From NCBI GenBank assembly GCA_030062745.1, contig CP099848.1, positions 2,075,501-2,139,500 of the forward strand: a DNA stretch of 64,000 bases, written 5' to 3'. The DNA is from Capitulum mitella (taxonomy: Eukaryota > Arthropoda > Thecostraca > Pollicipedomorpha > Pollicipedidae). This document shows positions 59,896 through 64,000 of the stretch, in pieces. How positions within the stretch are numbered: position 1 is the first letter of the stretch; every line of letters starts with the position of its first letter. The notes below the pieces were generated by a model. The model had not been told where the DNA came from and did not search any database. It saw only the letters and a list, made by a program, of their open reading frames with translations. Made by a program: the position numbers and the translations under genes.

Positions 59896-60897
59896 TGATG
59901 CAAAAGCAAACATTATGTGTTTTACCTGTATTGTACATGAGGTCATTTACATAAATTTGCTACTTCTTCAATATGCTAGCGGCATATAACAAAGTTTGGC
60001 ATTTGCCTCCTGCGCTGAGGGAAATCCTGGCTAGGTGCCTCAATGAGATTGAGCTATGAATGCCGAACTTGAATCGTCTGACGGCGAAAACCAGATTGGC
60101 TCATCTTCAAAGATTGGCACAGGCCGCGTCCGTCGCCTATATTAAGGATGTAATACGGCCACTTTGTCTGCTGGGGACATCGGCAAAAAGTCTGGCTGCG
60201 TCGCAATGCCTAAAGTTCCAAAACATGCGCATCAGTGCGCGACCGAAGCCGGAGATGACGTCGGCGGAGCCGCGCCGCCGCCGCCGGAGCGGTGACGTTC
60301 TCACCTCTGGTGCGCTTGTCGACTGAGACCAGCTGGACGCCGAGTATGGTGGCCAGCTCCTCCGGGCTGGTATTAAGTGCGCTCAGAATCTCCGTCATGG
60401 CCATGGCGCCTGGAACACGTGCAGAGCGTCGTCCACCACTAAGGAAGCAAATGACAAGACAGAGTCGCGGTGATCGCAGATTAAACGGTGAATAAACGTT
60501 AAATCGACGCGGTTTTTCATGTTACTGATGCAGCAAACTTAGGCTTAGATAGAGTGCAGCGTGACGAACCTCAGTAAGGAAGTGATGGATGCATGGCGTT
60601 AAGCGTGAACTACGCATCCACTCTTCGGGAGGCAAATCCAGGACTGCATTGGCGGTTGACGCAACTGGTGGAAGATGTAAGAAACTGGCGATGTATTTAA
60701 TTTATAGAACTTGACTTGTCCTGTCTTGAACCGTGTTTGGAGTACGGCGGAAAGGAGGCATGGACCCCTTGGAAGACGATCCATGCACCATTCTGAAGCA
60801 AAAAGCGTAAGTTCGAAGTCGAAAGTCTGCACTGTGTGCCATTTCTCTCACCTGTGGCCAACAGGCCCAGGAGGGCCAGCACGGCCCAGGTTCTCAT
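49890..60897 (-). CDS. secreted RG-rich/acidic protein with OBP-like cysteine module, 10 exons (unnamed)
   Basis: Not a protein I recognise as a whole. Exons 60897-60852, 60409-60305, 56140-55967, 54278-54115, 53225-53079, 52740-52650, 52381-52157, 51583-51372, 50665-50539 and 49981-49890 are all GT..AG and join in one frame to about 460 residues. Order: signal peptide [15 protein letters not shown] (1-15), short helix (17-50), acidic then Arg-Gly block (51-108), basic run and module 1 (110-242; C132, C170, C179, C203, C220), a second Arg-Gly/acidic block (244-317), module 2 (318-430; C358, C400, C413, C422) and a Lys/Arg/Ala tail (431-460). Module 2 spacing C-X41-C-X12-C-X8-C fits cysteines 3-6 of odorant-binding-type (PBP/GOBP) proteins, but cysteines 1 and 2 are absent. 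Expected to be exported. An extra exon in the 4.2-kb intron 2 cannot be excluded; the last exon is the least certain. Confidence 0.75.
50000..50270. repeat. 23-bp minisatellite in intron 9 of the RG-rich gene
   Basis: About 11-12 variants of GGTCACGGCTGAGGTCAGTC plus a variable CRC/CRG end. Confidence 0.85.
50539..50665 (-). CDS. RG-rich secreted protein exon 9: module 2, C-X12-C-X8-C
   Basis: Acceptor TGTGCCACAG before 50665, strong donor A|GTGAGT at 50538. Encodes [16 protein letters not shown], then [17 protein letters not shown]400, C413 and C422. The C-X8-C ending inside a helix is the most diagnostic feature of OBP-type proteins. Confidence 0.8.
50690..51020. repeat. 12-bp/84-bp higher-order minisatellite in intron 8
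   Basis: A basic unit GCTGGACCAGGG is organised into nearly identical 84-bp blocks starting at CATGGACTGGACCAGAAGC near 50755, 50839 and 50923. Confidence 0.85.
51372..51583 (-). CDS. RG-rich secreted protein exon 8: module 2, first half
   Basis: Acceptor GCCGTTCCAG before 51583, donor AGG|GTACAG at 51371. Helices [19 protein letters not shown] and [12 protein letters not shown] (C358), then [15 protein letters not shown], again a D-N-x-D turn. Enters in phase 1 and leaves in phase 0. Confidence 0.78.
52157..52381 (-). CDS. RG-rich secreted protein exon 7: second Arg-Gly/acidic block
   Basis: Strong acceptor GTTCCCTTTAG before 52381, donor AGTG|GTAAGT at 52156; phase 1 on both sides. 74 codons of GRGG/RGG repeats alternating twice with acidic patches ([22 protein letters not shown]), ending in a neutral PEVPSRAS linker. 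Same composition as exon 3, and also a phase 1-1 exon. Confidence 0.75.
52650..52740 (-). CDS. RG-rich secreted protein exon 6
   Basis: Acceptor CCGGCAG before 52740, donor AAAC|GTGAGA at 52649. Encodes [12 protein letters not shown] then a helix [18 protein letters not shown]220 is the last cysteine of module 1. Enters in phase 0 and leaves in phase 1. Confidence 0.65.
53079..53225 (-). CDS. RG-rich secreted protein exon 5: Cys-bearing helices
   Basis: Acceptor CGCTCCCCTCAG before 53225; donor CCCAAG|GTAGCC at 53078 (a weak match). Phase 0 on both sides, 49 codons starting [10 protein letters not shown], with C170, C179 and C203. Its VK-x-x-MT opening is shared with exon 9, suggesting the two modules are related. 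Confidence 0.7.
53900..54040 (-). pseudogene. decayed duplicate of exon 4 in the following intron
   Basis: About 300 bases downstream of exon 4 on the minus strand, an acceptor-like TTTCAG is followed by GGCAGG and codons reading [14 protein letters not shown], aligned with the start of exon 4. The flanking intron sequence, including TTTTGAACTGAGGTAG, is duplicated too. The copy soon diverges and reaches TAA, so it cannot replace exon 4. Confidence 0.6.
54115..54278 (-). CDS. RG-rich secreted protein exon 4: basic run and helix with C132
   Basis: Acceptor CGCATTGCAG before 54278, donor TCG|GTGAGA at 54114; enters in phase 1 and leaves in phase 0. Encodes [18 protein letters not shown], then C132 and [21 protein letters not shown]. 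The D-E-D-x-N-L-D turn between helices resembles the loop between helices 3 and 4 of OBP-type proteins. Confidence 0.75.
55693..55742. repeat. (GA)n microsatellite
   Basis: About 24 uninterrupted GA units in intron 3 of the RG-rich gene; a shorter run is at 55556-55577. Confidence 0.95.
55967..56140 (-). CDS. RG-rich secreted protein exon 3: acidic/Arg-Gly block
   Basis: Acceptor TCTCCATTTCAG before 56140, donor AAAA|GTGAGA at 55966; phase 1 on both sides. An Asp/Glu run (residues 52-62) is followed by RGG-type repeats, a second acidic patch EDDDEDGG and a basic end GKRRK. Arginine codons mix AGA/AGG/CGT/CGC, so the repeat is not a simple trinucleotide slip. Confidence 0.75.
56945..57163. 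repeat. AT-rich palindromic element in intron 2
   Basis: CTGCCACCGTTATTAA (56945-56960) is mirrored by TTAATAACGGCGGCAG (57148-57163), 15 of 16. A shorter internal copy TTAATAACGG is at 57053-57062. (AT)n fills most of the rest. Confidence 0.8.
57520..57890. repeat. diverged minisatellite of about 35-45 bp in intron 2
   Basis: Variants of GGACCACCCGGCCCC..TCTGAC..TGTCCCAC repeat about nine times and generate a false long minus-strand ORF rich in Trp/Gly/Arg. Confidence 0.75.
58545..58962. mobile_element. hAT-like MITE, family D copy 2, complete
   Basis: CAGGCGTGTCGATTT at the left and AAATCGACACCCCTG at the right are inverted (14 of 15). Flanked by ACGAAATA at 58537-58544 and 58963-58970, a perfect 8-bp duplication. 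No ORF; lies in intron 2 of the RG-rich gene. Confidence 0.9.
59748..60040. mobile_element. family A MITE copy 5
   Basis: TCAGGCACGTAGCC to GGCTAGGTGCCT, with an expanded (AT)n at 59849-59890. Flanks TAATAAGC/CAATGAGA match 5 of 8, so this copy is older. In intron 2 of the RG-rich gene. Confidence 0.75.
60305..60409 (-). CDS. RG-rich secreted protein exon 2: N-terminal helix
   Basis: Acceptor GTGTTCCAG before 60409, donor AGAG|GTGAGA at 60304; phase 1 on both sides. Encodes [34 protein letters not shown]. The amphipathic helix ending in a basic KRTR could be a processing site; that is inference. Confidence 0.75.
60852..60897 (-). CDS. RG-rich secreted protein exon 1: signal peptide
   Basis: ATG at 60895-60897, [15 protein letters not shown] then the first base of Gly; donor G|GTGAGA at 60851. 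A charged residue near the start followed by an Ala/Leu core gives a clear signal peptide, with cleavage likely after A-T-G-A-M-A in exon 2. Confidence 0.8.
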
Positions 60898-61520
60898 GGT
60901 GGAGGCTGTGTGTGAACTGAGGCTGGGCTTGCCGAGGTACAGACACCCTCAGCCCCCTCCCCGCCGCCCCCCCCCCGGCCTCGAGCACCGCTGGCTCCGC
61001 CCTAGGCGACCTACCCCAACAACAGTGGAAACAGTGGCGTGACAGCAAATCCGAATACACAGGGGAGGGGAGGCGCGAACACGTTCCTCAACTCCACAGA
61101 TGTCCATCAGAAACGTCGTAAACGGTTTATCCCCGCGACGTCAAGTGGTAACACTTGGATCAAGCCCTGAGTCTGAGATCCTCGCACGATTTTTTGGGAC
61201 GTTTTACGCCTCTGTATCGCAGGCGGGTAATTACAGACGCTGACCAGGCATTGATCGCCATTGAGTATTGAACAGCCGCATAGAAACGGAGGAAACAACG
61301 CACAAACCCGGCGGAGCTGACGTGACAACGCAGAAGGCTCAGCGTAGAACCGCCCGCCGCACAAAGACGCAGCGATTCATCGGCCGAGAACAGACCCTTG
61401 ATCAGGACCTCCGAAAAGTAGAATGGTCAGACCACGATTCAAGCTGCGCGCCTTCATGGTCCATGTCATGTCATTTCAATATAGCCGAAAAGACGAAAGT
61501 GAATCTCACAGGAAACAGAT
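60898..61520. other. upstream of the RG-rich gene
   Basis: GC-rich with C-runs at 60950-60985 just upstream of the start codon; expected to hold promoter and 5' UTR. No TATA box or ORF can be defended. Confidence 0.35.
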
Positions 61521-61524
61521 GGAC

Positions 61525-61640
61525 CAGAGGCATAGGTGTAGGAGCCATGGGGCCAGGGGAGGCTTCAGCCCCCCCCCCAGCTTTTTTGAAATTTAACATT
61601 GACCCTATGGGCGTTGACCGAAAAGAACTGACCCAAAATG
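61525..61640. mobile_element. family C repeat
   Basis: GGCATAGGTGTAGGAGCCAT, a C-run, TTTGAAATTTAACATTGACC and CTATGGGCGTTGACC; the clearest copy of this family. Confidence 0.6.
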
Positions 61641-63220
61641 CGTCTCCCCCAAACTCAACAGAAGTTTCCGTGCCCCTTACAATAGGAGTAAACGAATCGG
61701 TATTTGATCGTGACCTACCTACGAAACGTACTGTCTCCATTCGGTAGGGGAAGTTAAAACGCTTTCTTTGGTAGGTGCTAGATTCGTTTTTCTGCTCGGT
61801 TGTCCAAACCCAAATAAGTCGATGTGGAAATGGGCGAGTCTTTATTTCATTTAACGCTTGACCTCACATAAAGTTTACGCTCACGGTTTTGTAGTAAACT
61901 GAGACAAGTCTTATGGTCCAGACTAGTGTCTGTTCATTTCGACGCATTGGACGGCAATGGTGTTGATGGCAATCATAATTTTGTCTTTAGCCTTGATCAA
62001 GACGTGAAATGTCGGATTGCATATCGGTGGTCTAAATAAATGCACGTGCATTACAATTCCGCTTCATATGCTGTTTCTATAGAACGGCACATACCTGTGG
62101 TCGCGATTTCTTTTTTTACAGTTTTCGTGAACCAACGGACGTTTGCGCGCAAATTTGCTACTGTGAAACATTGGTCTGAAAGCAAAAAGTGAGCATGTCT
62201 TAGTAATGTGCTAGAAGGTGTTCGAAAGCATCATCTTCACAGGCCAATGAGTCGTTTCGAATTAAAACACACTGAGTTAGCAATTCTTACGGCAGAGCGT
62301 GCGGTCAATCCGTTCACGAGTGGAAGGGAGAAAAAAGATCCATTGGCTGTTCTCAGATTTGACCGGAGACATCCTTTCGGCCTTCGTTCCCTGCGGTGTC
62401 TCGTTTACGCCGCGAGTCCCAGCTATTCAGGACAGCAATTCTCGCATTGAACTGGTGTCCTTGTCTCCAGGACTACTGTGTCGGGATCGACCCGAAACAA
62501 TACCTGTGGGGGGAGGAAGGTCATGCGTCATGCATTGATTATGACCGGTCAACGTGCCATAGCGGACCGTGAGAAATCACCCTGGGGAATTCGCACGAGT
62601 CGGTCAATCACAGTCGAAGACTCATGTGGAGTCTCCGACTGGAGGGTGACATCCGGGTTTGTGAATATAAAGGACATTTCTGGTTTTCCCGAAAAAAGGG
62701 TTCTGATCTAAAGCTCTCCTCGTTGCCGGCAATGCTGTCATCTTGGCAACGAGCTGCTGATTGCTACTAACGGTGTCAGGTCTAGGATGATTTAATGTTG
62801 ACGGTTTTTTGACGAGCTTTACCCTGATAGACAAGCGAGTTAGTAAGATCTTTTCACTGGCGCCATTGCACCAGGCACAGAGCGTTTAGGTACCGAAAAC
62901 GTGCGTAGTTATTCTGGTTAATGCCATGTCCATAAAATCACGTTCGGGAATCGGTACACCAGTACATAGCGGCACAGGTACACCTCCACACGGGGCGTAA
63001 ACTGCGTCAGCGTTTTTACTGGAGCCGCGTAATGTGTCGAGAAGCATTTCTGAAGTTCGTAAGGCCAGAGCCATAAGTGACGGGCATATCCTTTCAGGCA
63101 GTATCATTGTGCTCTGATATGTATCGCCGTAATGGACAGTAAACTAAAGCATACTAAGAGACGTAACCGTTTCGGGTCAACACAACGGTTCGCACGGCGC
63201 GAGCTGCCGGGTCGACCCTT
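61641..63220. other. no gene seen
   Basis: Short ORFs only; nothing protein-like on either strand. Confidence 0.45.
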
Positions 63221-63224
63221 TTTT

Positions 63225-63600
63225 GTTTGTTTGTTTTAGTCCTTAGCTCTGTCTTCTTTATCACCAGTCGGGCTTCTATATGCGTCGCAGTATTGTGTTA
63301 AGTCGTGTATCTCGTCAGACGTCGGTCAGTCGTTTATTCGTTTGTTTTCTGTCTTCTAAATCGACGCATCAGTCAGGCTTGACCATTAGCGTTGTAGTCT
63401 TGTTTTAAGTTGTGTGTCTCGTCAGACGTCAGTCAGTCGCTTGTTTGTTTTCTGTCTTCTAAATATCGACGCATCAATCAGGCTTGACTATTAGCGTCGT
63501 GGTCTTGTTTTGAGTCGTGTCTCTCGTCAGACGTCAGTCAGCCGCTTGTTTGTTTTCTGTCTTCTAAATAGACGCATCAGTTAGGTTGACATTAGGTTCT
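63225..63600. repeat. tandem repeat of about 104 bp, 3 to 3.5 copies
   Basis: TTTGTTTTCTGTCTTCTAAA starts at 63341, 63444 and 63549. Each copy also has CTCGTCAGACGTCAGTCAG and GACGCATCAGTCAGGCTTGA. A diverged single copy lies near 54.95-55.10 kb. Confidence 0.85.
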
Positions 63601-64000
63601 GTTCATTTGCCGGGTCAGATTCCGGCTGTCCTTCACGCGTCCGCACTCCCCTCGACCGCGACCGCTGCCGCAGGCGGTGGTTTGTCCGTCGCCGTAGGCG
63701 GTGACCTTGGCCGGCTGATGATCCGTCACGGCCAGGCGCAGGGCGGCGAACGGATACACATCACATGCTTATGCTGTAATGATCGGAAACTTTTTAATCG
63801 CCGGGCAGAGCCATTTTCCTCCCTGTGCGCACAGAGTTCGAAGGATATGACCATTGCCACCAATGTAAGTAACAGTTAACTGATCAAGGAACAAGATTAT
63901 TTAACTGGTACTGGTAACAAATGGAAATGTAGTGTTCGCGGATTTTGTTCTAGTTCAGTTTATTTGTCCCGGATGTTCTTATCAATGACAGTAAGACACA
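63601..64000. other. window end, GC-rich patch, no supported gene
   Basis: 63615-63760 is GC-rich with an open plus frame (TATAAAGG is absent, no splice pair seen). It could be the edge of an exon continuing outside the window. Confidence 0.3.

Overview
The window is animal nuclear DNA. Genes are split by GT..AG introns, AT-rich non-coding DNA is full of short inverted-repeat transposons and microsatellites, and the clear exons are markedly GC-rich. Three protein genes can be assembled exon by exon from the sequence, all on the minus strand between 34.4 and 60.9 kb: an ERGIC-53/LMAN1 cargo lectin (8 exons, 34473-42568), the complex I subunit NDUFA5 (3 exons, 44727-47116), and an unfamiliar secreted protein of about 460 residues (10 exons, 49890-60897). 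The last carries Arg-Gly/acidic low-complexity blocks and a cysteine pattern like arthropod odorant-binding-type proteins, so an arthropod (perhaps not an insect) is a reasonable guess. The species cannot be fixed from what is visible.

Layout. 0-34 kb is mostly gene-poor and repeat-rich. It holds hAT-like MITEs with 8-bp target duplications, several of them nested, a 1.5-kb foldback element with a small ORF (5401-6934), a diverged GC-rich tandem satellite (about 18.06-19.08 kb), a dead non-LTR reverse transcriptase (20.5-21.5 kb), AT-palindromes and tandem repeats. A few GC-rich coding-like stretches (15.96-16.28, 29.1-29.8, 30.3-30.9, 36.4-36.7 kb) may be exons of genes I cannot name.

34.4-47.1 kb holds LMAN1 and NDUFA5 in tandem orientation, separated by a MITE-in-MITE insertion. 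LMAN1 reconstructs to 509 codons, but exon 5 carries one extra base that breaks the frame, more likely an assembly indel than gene decay. 47.1-49.2 kb is AT-rich with no gene that I can see.

49.9-60.9 kb is the most interesting part. Ten phase-compatible exons give a signal peptide, a short helical segment, an acidic/Arg-Gly block, a Cys-bearing helical module, a second Arg-Gly/acidic block, a second helical module with C-X41-C-X12-C-X8-C spacing, and a basic tail. Introns contain minisatellites, a decayed copy of exon 4 and a hAT-like MITE with a perfect 8-bp duplication. 60.9-64 kb is repeat-rich and ends with a tandem repeat of about 104 bp.

The three genes do not form a pathway. LMAN1 (secretory cargo receptor) and NDUFA5 (respiratory chain) are housekeeping neighbours, and the third gene encodes an apparently exported protein of unknown role.
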